Below, piece after piece: positions 11,777-18,499 of a DNA stretch of 34,986 nt. The position numbers were made by a program, and so were the translations under genes. The DNA lies in NCBI GenBank assembly GCA_018241405.1, contig JAFEDY010000021.1, positions 1-34,986 of the forward strand, given 5' to 3'. Source of the stretch: Pseudomonadota bacterium. GTDB lineage: Bacteria; Pseudomonadota; Gammaproteobacteria; Burkholderiales; Burkholderiaceae_C. Position 1 is the stretch's first letter. Each line of letters opens with the position of its first letter. Under the pieces are notes generated by a model. It saw only the letters and a list, made by a program, of their open reading frames with translations, searched no databases and was not told the origin of the DNA.

Positions 11777-12663
11777 CAACGCAGGGCTTCGGCGGCAGGC
11801 GCGTCCGCCGGGGACGGCGTGACCTTGAACCAGCGCACCAGGCCGCCCTTGGTGTGCAGCACCACGAACCTGAGGCCTGCCAGGGTCATGGTCTCCCCCT
11901 TGCGCGGTGCGCGGCCCAGCTCGTGTGCGATCAGGCCGCCTATGGTGTCGAAAACCTCATCCGGGTCGCTGGCGTGCAGCTGCACCTCGAAGGCCTCGGC
12001 CACGCGCTCCACGGGCGTGTCGCCGCTCACGCGGTAGCTGTGGTCGGCCAGGCCGAAGATGTCGCCCTGGTCTTCGTGGATGTCGAACTCGTCCTCGATC
12101 TCGCCGACGATCTGCTCGATCACGTCCTCGAAGGTCACCAGGCCGGCGATGCGGCCGAACTCGTCGATGACGATGGCCATGTGGTTGCGCGTGCTGCGGA
12201 ACTCGCGCTCCAGTGCGTGCAGGCCCTTGCTCTCGGGCACGAACAGCGCCGGGCGCACCAGGGTGCGCACGTTGAGCTCGGGCGAGCGCCAGAGCTTGAG
12301 CAGGTCCTTGGCCAGCAGGATGCCGATGATGTTGCCGCGCTCGCCCTGGTACACGGGAAAGCGCGAATGCGCGGTGCGCAGCACCTGGGCCATGAGCGCA
12401 TCCAGCGGCGCGTCGATGTCCAGCATGTCCATGCGCGGCGCGGGCACCAGCACGTCGCTGATGGTCATCCCGGCCATGCGCAGCACGCGTTCGAGCATGA
12501 CGCGCGCGTCGGTGTTGATGACCTCGTTGTCCTCGGCCTCGGCCAGCGTGGCGATGAGCTCGGCGGTCGAGTCAGGTCCCGGGTTGAGAAACTCGATGAG
12601 GCGGCGCAGGAGCGTGCGCTTGTCTTCCCTTTCGGGCGCACGCGCTGGATGGGGGTCGGACAC
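11776..12663 (-). CDS. corC: CBS-domain protein of the CorC/HlyC family
   Basis: A 295-residue cytoplasmic protein with a short N-terminal helix-rich region containing RVMLERVLRMAGMTISDVLVP. Two CBS domains follow (about 75-195, with the MDMLDIDAPLDALMAQVLRTAHSRFPVY and HMAIVIDEFGRIAGLVTFEDVIEQIVGEIEDEFD signatures), then a C-terminal CorC/HlyC transporter-associated domain (about 205-285). This is the soluble type (YbeX/CorC) linked to magnesium/cobalt efflux and to ribosome assembly in E. coli, where the gene also precedes lnt. The start is GTG at 12663 with no good Shine-Dalgarno sequence, so a nearby alternative start is possible. The stop overlaps the lnt start by one base. Confidence 0.9.
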   Translation of the reverse strand: MSDPHPARAPEREDKRTLLRRLIEFLNPGPDSTAELIATLAEAEDNEVINTDARVMLERVLRMAGMTISDVLVPAPRMDMLDIDAPLDALMAQVLRTAHSRFPVYQGERGNIIGILLAKDLLKLWRSPELNVRTLVRPALFVPESKGLHALEREFRSTRNHMAIVIDEFGRIAGLVTFEDVIEQIVGEIEDEFDIHEDQGDIFGLADHSYRVSGDTPVERVAEAFEVQLHASDPDEVFDTIGGLIAHELGRAPRKGETMTLAGLRFVVLHTKGGLVRWFKVTPSPADAPAAEALR

Positions 12664-12746
12664 GGTCTGGGAGCGCAGGACTTGCGGTGGTGAGGCAGTC
12701 CCCGAGGATAGCGGATCGCCGGCTTTCCGCGGCCGCTGCCAAACGG

Positions 12747-13376
12747 CTACTCGGCCGCCTGGTGGCGCCCGTCGCGCACGCCCTGGCGGATTTCCTGCAG
12801 GTCCGCCAGCAGGCGCCAGAACTGGCGCGCCTGCTTTTTCAGCTGGTAGTCCACCTCGGCAAACTGCTCGGCCACGAGCTCGGACATGCGCGTGTCCAGG
12901 CCCGCGGGCGGCAGCTGCAGGTGGGCCTGGGACTCGGAGCCGTCGTGGTGGATGCGGGCACCGGCGTTGCGCGCGATCTTGAGCATGGCCGTGTTCTCGG
13001 TCAGCGCGTGAATGAACATCAGGCGTACGCCGCGGTTGCGCGCCAGCATCACGGCGCGCTCGAACAGCCGTGCGCCATAGCCCCGGCCACGCGCGCTGGC
13101 GAGCACCGACACGCCGAATTCGGCGCAGCCCTGGTAGTCCTCGGATTCGGCAAAGGCCACATGGGCCATGGCGATGAGGTCGAGCCGGCGGTTGAAGATG
13201 CCGAACACCTCGTCGCGTTCGAAATCGAGCAGCTCCGCATAGCGTCGCACCTGCTCGTCACTGGCAGAGTAGCCGAAGCGCAGGTAGCGGTCGCGCTCGG
13301 TCAGGCTCAACAGGTGCGTGGCGACGCGCTCGCGGTGCTGCGGGCCCAGCGCGCGAATGGGTATCACAGTGTTCAT
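12747..13376 (-). CDS. GNAT family N-acetyltransferase
   Basis: A 209-residue protein. Residues 1-150 carry the GNAT fold: RALGPQHRERVATHLLSLTERDRYLRFGY at the N-terminus, and the acetyl-CoA pyrophosphate loop SARGRGYGARLFERAVMLARNRG, which fits the Q/R-x-x-G-x-G/A signature. FIHALTENTAMLKIARNAGARI follows as the usual strand-helix after it. The last 50 residues form a charged helical tail (LVAEQFAEVDYQLKKQARQFWRLLADLQEIRQ) that may dimerise. The acceptor substrate cannot be deduced. The ATG at 13376 has GAGG just upstream; the frame stays open for 64 codons further but that part is not GNAT-like and includes regulatory palindromes. It is probably transcribed alone from a promoter region rich in palindromes. 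Confidence 0.85.
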   Translation of the reverse strand: MNTVIPIRALGPQHRERVATHLLSLTERDRYLRFGYSASDEQVRRYAELLDFERDEVFGIFNRRLDLIAMAHVAFAESEDYQGCAEFGVSVLASARGRGYGARLFERAVMLARNRGVRLMFIHALTENTAMLKIARNAGARIHHDGSESQAHLQLPPAGLDTRMSELVAEQFAEVDYQLKKQARQFWRLLADLQEIRQGVRDGRHQAAE

Positions 13377-13458
13377 GGCGGAGCCTCGGTACGGGTGGCG
13401 CCCTGGGCCCAGGCAGGCGCGGATCCAGTCGTTGGTTGGAAACATGGTCCGGACGATT

Positions 13459-13474
13459 CTAGGGTTTTCCCTAG
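13459..13474. promoter_or_regulatory. Palindrome CTAGGG-TTTT-CCCTAG upstream of the GNAT gene
   Basis: Perfect 6-bp dyad around TTTT, 83 bp upstream of the GNAT start. On the plus strand it is followed by GATTTTG, so it could act as a weak terminator for plus-strand transcripts. No plus-strand gene ends here, which makes an operator role for the GNAT promoter as likely. Confidence 0.35.
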
Positions 13475-13488
13475 GATTTTGCCCGGTG

Positions 13489-13507
13489 TTTGTTGCAATG
13501 CAACAAA
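13489..13507. promoter_or_regulatory. 19-bp perfect palindrome upstream of the GNAT gene
   Basis: TTTGTTGCA-A-TGCAACAAA: two perfect 9-bp arms around one base, AT-rich compared with the surroundings, 113 bp upstream of the GNAT ATG. The near-zero spacer argues against an RNA hairpin and for a DNA operator of a dimeric regulator. The TGC/GCA core recalls operators of the polyhydroxyalkanoate regulator PhaR, but that link is from memory and uncertain. Confidence 0.5.
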
Positions 13508-13534
13508 ATTGTGGGGGATTTGGCGACTCAAGGC

Positions 13535-13582
13535 AAATCGCTTGGAAACGCTTGCTGGGTGAGCGCAAGCAGCTATCACCAT
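13535..13582 (-). repeat. Dispersed repeat, copy E (intergenic, minus orientation)
   Basis: On the minus strand the core reads GTGATAGCTGCTTGCGCTC, then an inverted arm (GCTTGC at 13550-13555 with GCAAGC at 13565-13570) and a right end with AAGCG. It shares TAGCTGCTTGCGCT with copy C and is the only clearly intergenic copy. It lies just past the stop of the Lrp-family gene, so in its transcript the hairpin could serve as a terminator. Confidence 0.6.
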
Positions 13583-13595
13583 GGGAGCGTACATA

Positions 13596-14081
13596 TCAGA
13601 CTGGAAGCGCCGTCGTGGCCTTGACCCGGTCGAGCACGAAGCTGGTCTTGCAGTCCTGCACGCTGGGGTGCTTGAGCAGCGTGTCCATGATGAAGCGGCT
13701 GTAGTGCGCCATGTCGGCCACCACCACGCGCAGCAGGTAGTCCATCTCGCCGGTCAGCGCGGCGCATTCCACCACCTCGGGCCAAGTCTGCACGCTGGCG
13801 CGAAACAGGTCCATGGGGTTGCGCTTGTGGCTCTCGGTGTGCTTTTCCAGGCGCACGTTCAGGTAGGCGGTCAGCCCCAGGCCCACGCGCTCGGGCCGCA
13901 CCAGGGCCACATAGCGGTCGATCACGCCCAGCTCTTCCAGGCGTCTGGCGCGGCGCAGCACGGCGCTGGGCGACAGGCCGACCTGCTCGCCGATCAGGTC
14001 GTAGGTCTCGCGGCCGTTGTCCTGCAGGCGGCGCAGGATGGCGCGGTCCAGCTTGTCCAGGGCGATGGAGTGTTCGCTCAT
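13596..14081 (-). CDS. Lrp/AsnC family transcriptional regulator
   Basis: A 161-residue regulator. Residues 8-60 are a winged helix-turn-helix (LDKLDRAILRRLQDNGRETYDLIGEQVGLSPSAVLRRARRLEELGVI). Residues 65-150 are the RAM ligand-binding domain (VGLGLTAYLNVRLE, ECAALTGEMDYLLRVVVADMAHYSRFIMDTL), which in this family senses amino acids and builds octamers. It lies divergently from a lipoprotein gene and 1.4 kb from hpd and phhA, so control of phenylalanine/tyrosine catabolism is a reasonable guess. Lrp relatives also control bkd operons in Pseudomonas (BkdR), so the bkd operon about 5.4 kb away is a second candidate. The ATG at 14081 has no Shine-Dalgarno sequence. An inverted repeat at 14109-14141 may be its own operator. 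Confidence 0.9.
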   Translation of the reverse strand: MSEHSIALDKLDRAILRRLQDNGRETYDLIGEQVGLSPSAVLRRARRLEELGVIDRYVALVRPERVGLGLTAYLNVRLEKHTESHKRNPMDLFRASVQTWPEVVECAALTGEMDYLLRVVVADMAHYSRFIMDTLLKHPSVQDCKTSFVLDRVKATTALPV

Positions 14082-14108
14082 GGCGGGATTTTAGGGGGGA
14101 GCGTTCAC

Positions 14109-14141
14109 GCATTGTCACAACATGCAGCGCAATGGCAATGC
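14109..14141. promoter_or_regulatory. Candidate operator between the Lrp-family gene and the lipoprotein gene
   Basis: GCATTGTCA (14109-14117), 15-base spacer, TGGCAATGC (14133-14141): eight of nine positions are symmetric. It sits 28 bp upstream of the regulator ATG and 86 bp upstream of the divergent lipoprotein ATG, as expected for an autoregulating Lrp-type protein acting on both promoters. TTGTCA within the left arm could double as a -35 box. Confidence 0.45.
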
Positions 14142-14226
14142 CGCCTTTACCTACCGTGTGCCCAATCGGCGTGCAGGTGCCGCACGGCGCTGTGCCAGCT
14201 TCACGAAGCAACACAAGAGGTGAACC

Positions 14227-15303
14227 ATGAGCGACTTGACTGTCATGCACTCATTGCGGGGATTGTCGGCCGCGGCGCTGATGCTGAGCCTGGCCGCCTG
14301 TGGTGGTGGGAGTAGCAGCGGCGATGGCGGCAGCAGTCCCGGCAGCCCCGGCAGCCCGGGCGCGCCCGGCCCCGTGACCCTGGCGCAGCGCAGCAGCGCC
14401 GCCGCGACCACGGCGCAAAGCGCCGCCAATGCCTGCGCACCGATTCAGCCCTTTCATTGGCAGGTCGGCGACAAGACCGGCAGCCTCGCCTCGGGATCGG
14501 TGCCGTCCGGCGGGGGAGCGCCGGCGTATACGGGCGCCACGGTGATGGGCATTGCCTCGGCCTCCAAGTGGCTCTATGGCGCCTACGTGGTGCAGCAACG
14601 CCAGGGCCAGCTCAGCGACGAGGACGTGAAGTTCCTGACGTTCCGCAGCGGCTACACGCATTTCTCGCGCTGCCTGCCGGGCCAGACGGTGGACGGCTGC
14701 GAGGCCTACCAGCAAAACGGCCTGCATTCCGACGCCACCGACGGCCGCTTTTCCTACGGCGGCGGCCATATGGAAAAGCACGCCAGCCTGAACGGCCTGG
14801 GCCCGCTGGACAATGCCGGCCTGGCGGCGGCACTGCGCGCGCAGCTGGGCGGCGACATCGCCCTGGGCTACAGCCAGCCGCAGCTGGCCGGGGGCGTGTA
14901 CACCAGTGCGGATGCCTATGCGCTGTTCCTGCGCAAGATCCTGTCGGGCCAGCTGCGGATGCAGGCGGCACTGGGCACGCATGCCGTGTGCACCAACCCG
15001 AGCACCTGCCCCAGCGGTGAGGCGGTCAACACGCCGGTGCCGGCCAACGAGAGCTACCACTACTCCATAGGCCACTGGGTCGAGGACGACCCCGTCAACG
15101 GCGACGGCGCGTTCAGCAGCGCCGGCGCCTTTGGTTTCTACCCGTGGATAGACGCGGGCAAGAACTGGTACGGCATCGTCGCCCGCATGGACAACAGCGG
15201 CGCGCGCGACCCGGGCGACCCCGACTCCGCAGGCAACGGTTTTGCCTCGCTGCGCTGCGGCCAGCTGATACGCAAGGCCTGGATCAGCGGCATGCCGCAG
15301 TGA
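14227..15303 (+). CDS. Lipoprotein with beta-lactamase-like serine hydrolase features
   Basis: A 358-residue exported protein. A lipobox LAAC places the lipidated cysteine at residue 25, followed by a Gly/Ser run and a collagen-like linker (GSPGSPGAPG, residues 39-48), so the domain should be tethered to a membrane facing the periplasm. Ser111-Ala-Ser-Lys114 in GIASASKWLYGAYVVQQ fits the SxxK active site of the beta-lactamase/penicillin-binding fold. Tyr177 in FSYGGGHMEKH may take the place of the second motif (YxN), but the Asn is not present. GAFGFYPWIDAGKNWYGIV near residue 300 resembles the final strand region, without a plain KTG. Two cysteine pairs (C149/C158, C255/C262 region) could form disulfides. 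The ATG at 14227 has AGAGG upstream. Substrate unknown; a related esterase or peptidase role is possible. Confidence 0.7.
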   Translation: MSDLTVMHSLRGLSAAALMLSLAACGGGSSSGDGGSSPGSPGSPGAPGPVTLAQRSSAAATTAQSAANACAPIQPFHWQVGDKTGSLASGSVPSGGGAPAYTGATVMGIASASKWLYGAYVVQQRQGQLSDEDVKFLTFRSGYTHFSRCLPGQTVDGCEAYQQNGLHSDATDGRFSYGGGHMEKHASLNGLGPLDNAGLAAALRAQLGGDIALGYSQPQLAGGVYTSADAYALFLRKILSGQLRMQAALGTHAVCTNPSTCPSGEAVNTPVPANESYHYSIGHWVEDDPVNGDGAFSSAGAFGFYPWIDAGKNWYGIVARMDNSGARDPGDPDSAGNGFASLRCGQLIRKAWISGMPQ

Positions 15304-15327
15304 CACCCCGTGGCGTCGGCGCCAACA

Positions 15328-15342
15328 CCTGATCGCGTCAGG
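15328..15342 (+). terminator. Small hairpin after the serine-hydrolase lipoprotein gene
   Basis: CCTGA-TCGCG-TCAGG, a perfect 5-bp stem 24 bp after the stop codon, followed by CCGCCTTG with no U-run. It is weak as an intrinsic terminator. Placement between two same-strand genes and the 168-bp gap before hpd suggest that hpd has its own promoter. Confidence 0.25.
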
Positions 15343-15471
15343 CCGCCTTGATGCCGCGCAACATTCCTGCGTTTCGAGGATCAAACCGGAAGATATTCGC
15401 CAGAATCATGAGGCGTCTTGCCCCTACATTGGAGTGTTTTCCATCCAAGCAAAACCTCAGGAGACTCCCGC

Positions 15472-16599
15472 ATGACCGCCGCCCTGTCCGCCCAAGCCGC
15501 CCGCGACACCAACGCCTGGGAGAACCCCATGGGCCTGATGGGCTTTGAGTTCGTCGAATTTGCATCGCCCACGCCCGGCGTGCTGGAGAAGGTGTTCGAG
15601 CAGCTCGGCTTCACGCTGGTGGCCAAGCACCGCAGCAAGGACGTGCTGCTGTACCGCCAGGACCGTATCAACTTCATCCTGAACCGCGAGCCCAAGAGCC
15701 AGGCAGCCTACTTTGCCGCCGAGCACGGCCCCAGCGCCTGCGGCCTGGCCTTCCGCGTCAAGGACGCGCACCGGGCCTACCAGCGCGCGCTGGAGCTCGG
15801 CGCCCAGCCCATCGACATTCCCACCGGCCCGATGGAGCTGCGCCTGCCGGCCATCAAGGGCATCGGCGGCGCGCCGCTGTACCTGATCGACCGTTTCGAG
15901 GATGGCAAGTCGATCTACGACATCGACTTCGAGTGGCTGCCCGGCGTGGAGGCGCGGCCGGTAGGCCATGGCCTCAACGAGATCGACCACCTGACGCACA
16001 ACGTCTACCGCGGGCGCATGGAGTTCTGGGGCGGCTTCTATGAAAAGCTGTTCAACTTCCGCGAGCTGCGCTACTTCGATATCAAGGGCGAGTACACGGG
16101 CCTGACCTCCAAGGCCATGACGGCGCCCGACGGCAAGATCCGCATCCCGCTCAACGAGGAAGCCAAGCAGGGCGGCGGCCAGATCGAGGAATTTTTGATG
16201 CAGTTCAACGGCGAGGGCATACAGCACATCGCGCTGATCTGCGACCACCTGCCCGCCGTGGTGGACCGGCTCGGCCTGGCCGGCGTGCCGTTGGCCACCG
16301 CGCCCAACGACGTCTACTACGAGATGCTGGAAAAGCGCCTGCCCGGCCACGGCGAGCCGGTGGCGGAGCTGCAGGCGCGCGGCATCCTGCTCGACGGCAG
16401 CACGGCCGACGGCACGCCACGCCTGCTGCTGCAGATCTTCTCCACGCCCATGCTGGGCCCGGTGTTCTTCGAATTCATCGAGCGCAAGGGCGACTTCCGC
16501 GACGGCTTCGGCGAGGGCAACTTCAAGGCGCTGTTCGAGTCGCTGGAGCGCGACCAGGTCAACCGCGGCGTCATCGACACCGGCGCCAAGGGAGCCTGA
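15472..16599 (+). CDS. hpd: 4-hydroxyphenylpyruvate dioxygenase
   Basis: A 375-residue non-heme iron enzyme that converts 4-hydroxyphenylpyruvate to homogentisate in tyrosine catabolism. It has two vicinal-oxygen-chelate domains. The iron ligands are visible in the C-terminal one: His in [12 protein letters not shown], His in [10 protein letters not shown], and Glu in [11 protein letters not shown]. The product-side motif [36 protein letters not shown] is family-typical. The ATG at 15472 is preceded by CAGGAG at ideal spacing; an upstream in-frame start (15418) lacks such a site. Its stop is one base before the phhA ATG, so the two form a coupled operon. Homogentisate 1,2-dioxygenase and later steps are not in the window. 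Confidence 0.97.
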   Translation: MTAALSAQAARDTNAWENPMGLMGFEFVEFASPTPGVLEKVFEQLGFTLVAKHRSKDVLLYRQDRINFILNREPKSQAAYFAAEHGPSACGLAFRVKDAHRAYQRALELGAQPIDIPTGPMELRLPAIKGIGGAPLYLIDRFEDGKSIYDIDFEWLPGVEARPVGHGLNEIDHLTHNVYRGRMEFWGGFYEKLFNFRELRYFDIKGEYTGLTSKAMTAPDGKIRIPLNEEAKQGGGQIEEFLMQFNGEGIQHIALICDHLPAVVDRLGLAGVPLATAPNDVYYEMLEKRLPGHGEPVAELQARGILLDGSTADGTPRLLLQIFSTPMLGPVFFEFIERKGDFRDGFGEGNFKALFESLERDQVNRGVIDTGAKGA

Positions 16600-16600
16600 C

Positions 16601-17431
16601 ATGGCCGTGCAACCCGCCGTCTATGGCGCCAGCGAACGCCCGCCGCGCGGCGACTACTCCCGCGCCCAGGATGACTACACCTGCGCGCAAGACTGGGGCG
16701 CCTACACCGCGCAGGACCACGACACCTACCACCGCCTGTACCTGCGGCAAAGCGAGCAGCTGCCCGGCCTGGCAAGCGAGGCCTTCATCAATGCGTTGCC
16801 CCAGCTGGGCGCCAAGGAGCGCATACCGCGCTTCGAGGACATCAACGAACGCCTGTACCAGGCCACGCGCTGGCAGCTGGTTGCCGTGCCGGGGCTGATC
16901 CCCGAGGTGCCGTTCTTCAGCCTGCTGGCCGCGCGCAAGTTTCCCGTGACGGACTGGATACGCCGGCCCGAGGAGTTCGAGTACATCGTCGAGCCCGACG
17001 TGTTCCACGACCTGTTCGGCCATGTGCCGCTCTTGTTCAACCCCATGCTGGCCGACTACATGCAGCGCTACGGCGAGGGCGGCCTGAAGGCCGCGCGCCT
17101 GGGCTCCTGCGAGATGCTGGCGCGCCTGTACTGGTACACCATCGAGTTCGGCCTGATCCGTGAATCTGCAGGCCTGCGCGCCTATGGCGCCGGCATCCTC
17201 AGTTCGCACGGCGAGCTGCCCTACAGCGTGCAAAGTGCCGATCCCCAGCGCCTGCCGCTCTCGCTGGAGCGCACCATGCGCACGCGCTACAAGATCGACA
17301 GCTACCAGCAGACCTACTTCGTCATCGACAGCTTCGAGCAGCTGTTTCGGCTCACGGCGCAGGACTTCGAGCCGCTGTATGCGCGCTTGCGCGGGCTGCC
17401 CGAGTTTGCGGCGGATGAGCGCGGGGCTTGA
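16601..17431 (+). CDS. phhA: Phenylalanine 4-monooxygenase
   Basis: A 276-residue tetrahydropterin-dependent hydroxylase turning phenylalanine into tyrosine. It matches the compact bacterial form, which lacks the regulatory ACT domain of animal enzymes. The iron site is in EPDVFHDLFGHVPLLFNP (two His) and YWYTIEFGLI (Glu). The pterin and substrate region VPGLIPEVPFFSLLAARKFPVTDWIR is conserved, as is GILSSHGELPYSV. It is coupled to hpd (TGACATG junction). Two companions usually needed, pterin-4a-carbinolamine dehydratase (phhB) and a tyrosine aminotransferase (phhC), are not adjacent. The gene is last in the operon and converges on an alpha/beta hydrolase gene. Confidence 0.97.
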   Translation: MAVQPAVYGASERPPRGDYSRAQDDYTCAQDWGAYTAQDHDTYHRLYLRQSEQLPGLASEAFINALPQLGAKERIPRFEDINERLYQATRWQLVAVPGLIPEVPFFSLLAARKFPVTDWIRRPEEFEYIVEPDVFHDLFGHVPLLFNPMLADYMQRYGEGGLKAARLGSCEMLARLYWYTIEFGLIRESAGLRAYGAGILSSHGELPYSVQSADPQRLPLSLERTMRTRYKIDSYQQTYFVIDSFEQLFRLTAQDFEPLYARLRGLPEFAADERGA

Positions 17432-17473
17432 AGCGGCCTTTTGAGGTGTGGAGCGCCTTTTCTTTGCTTGCTT

Positions 17474-17493
17474 CCTTTGGGTGAAGCCAAAGG
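17474..17493. terminator. Bidirectional hairpin between phhA and the alpha/beta hydrolase gene
   Basis: CCTTTGG-GTGAAG-CCAAAGG, a perfect 7-bp stem with a 6-base loop in the 64-bp gap between two convergent genes. It starts 42 bp after the phhA stop and ends 2 bp from the hydrolase stop. Neither side has a strict U-run, but the preceding plus-strand sequence is T-rich. Confidence 0.45.
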
Positions 17494-17495
17494 CC

Positions 17496-18404
17496 TCACC
17501 CGCGCAATAACTCCAGGCAATCGCGCACCACACGCGCATCGAACGCCATCTCCACATGCGCCAGGCCATCCAGAAAGCGGTTGTCTGCGCCATCCAAAGT
17601 TGCCACGGCCGGCGGGTAGACCGCGTTGTCGGCATTGGAGTACCAGCACCGGAGCAACGCCACACGGCCTGCGGGCTCCTGTGCACGCAACGCGCGCACC
17701 CAGGGGCCGTGCAGGCGCATCTGCTGCCCGGCAACGCTGCGCGCATGCCGCGCGGGCCAGGTGCCGTCATGCGGTGAACCAATGGTGACGACGCGCTGCA
17801 CGCGGCCATCGGCCCCGGGCGTCGCGCGCAGCCAGGCGCGTATGGCCACGCCCCCCATGCTGTGGCCCACGACGAGCGGCGCGCGGCCCGTGGCCTCGGT
17901 GACGCGGCGCACGGCGGCGTCGATGGCGCCGGCGTAGTCGTCGATGGAACCGAAGGCCGGCTCCAGCGTCACGGCCACAAAGGCATGGCCGCGCGCGCGC
18001 AGCGGCGCGAACCACGGCGTCCAGAACGCGCGGTTGCATAGAAAACCGTGCACCAGCACCACGCCGCGCGGCGCTGCGCCATCGGCCGGGCGCGGCGGCA
18101 GCCAGTCGGGCACGGCGCGTTCGCGAAACGGCTGCCACCAGCCGAACACCAGGGCCGCCCAGCGCGACTCGGCCCACCAGGCGCGCAGCAGCCGCAAGGG
18201 CGAAAGCCGGGGCGAACCGTCATGGCGGCAGACCCAGGCCATGAGCACGAACTGCGGCAGCATGGCCAGGCGCGACAGCAGCGGCACCGCTACCAGTCCC
18301 GCCAGCGCCAGTCCCGCCGAGTGCGACCAGAAGCCCAGCACCCAGGCTGCCAGCCACAGCCCATGCAGGGCTACCAGCCAGCGCTGCCAGCGCGCATTGG
18401 TCAC
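17496..18404 (-). CDS. Alpha/beta hydrolase (esterase/lipase-like) with N-terminal membrane segments
   Basis: A 302-residue protein. Residues 8-60 contain two or three hydrophobic stretches (LVALHGLWLAAWVLGFW, LALAGLVAVPLL, FVLMAWVC), so it is probably anchored in the inner membrane. The catalytic domain follows: oxyanion-hole VVLVHGFLCNRAFW, nucleophile elbow VVGHSMGGVAIRAWL, and a late His in DGLAHVEMAFD that completes a Ser-Asp-His triad with an Asp in the YSNADNAVYPP region. The fold and the GHSMGG elbow resemble triacylglycerol lipase-like hydrolases. The start is GTG at 18404 with AGGAGA seven bases upstream, a strong site. It is divergent from fadD with a 95-bp shared promoter region. 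An acyl ester substrate feeding FadD is an attractive but unproven idea. Confidence 0.85.
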   Translation of the reverse strand: MTNARWQRWLVALHGLWLAAWVLGFWSHSAGLALAGLVAVPLLSRLAMLPQFVLMAWVCRHDGSPRLSPLRLLRAWWAESRWAALVFGWWQPFRERAVPDWLPPRPADGAAPRGVVLVHGFLCNRAFWTPWFAPLRARGHAFVAVTLEPAFGSIDDYAGAIDAAVRRVTEATGRAPLVVGHSMGGVAIRAWLRATPGADGRVQRVVTIGSPHDGTWPARHARSVAGQQMRLHGPWVRALRAQEPAGRVALLRCWYSNADNAVYPPAVATLDGADNRFLDGLAHVEMAFDARVVRDCLELLRG

Positions 18405-18421
18405 GCCCTGTCTCCTGCGTG

Positions 18422-18444
18422 ACCGGGCCTAGGACAAGCCCGGT
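18422..18444. promoter_or_regulatory. Palindrome in the divergent hydrolase-fadD promoter region
   Basis: ACCGGGC, 9-base centre CTAGGACAA, GCCCGGT: perfect 7-bp arms, 17 bp from the hydrolase start and 55 bp from the fadD start. It could be an operator shared by both genes or a hairpin in a 5' leader. It does not resemble the FadR operator I know from enterobacteria. Confidence 0.35.
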
Positions 18445-18499
18445 AGGGCCGGCGCGGGGCGGCTTTCACAATCTGGACGATCTTCACAAGGGTTCCTTC

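Noticed and set aside
13377..13568. Longer N-terminus for the GNAT protein (start at 13568)
   Set aside because: The extra 64 codons are translated from palindromes and part of repeat copy E and do not resemble acetyltransferases; a ribosome-binding site precedes the ATG at 13376.
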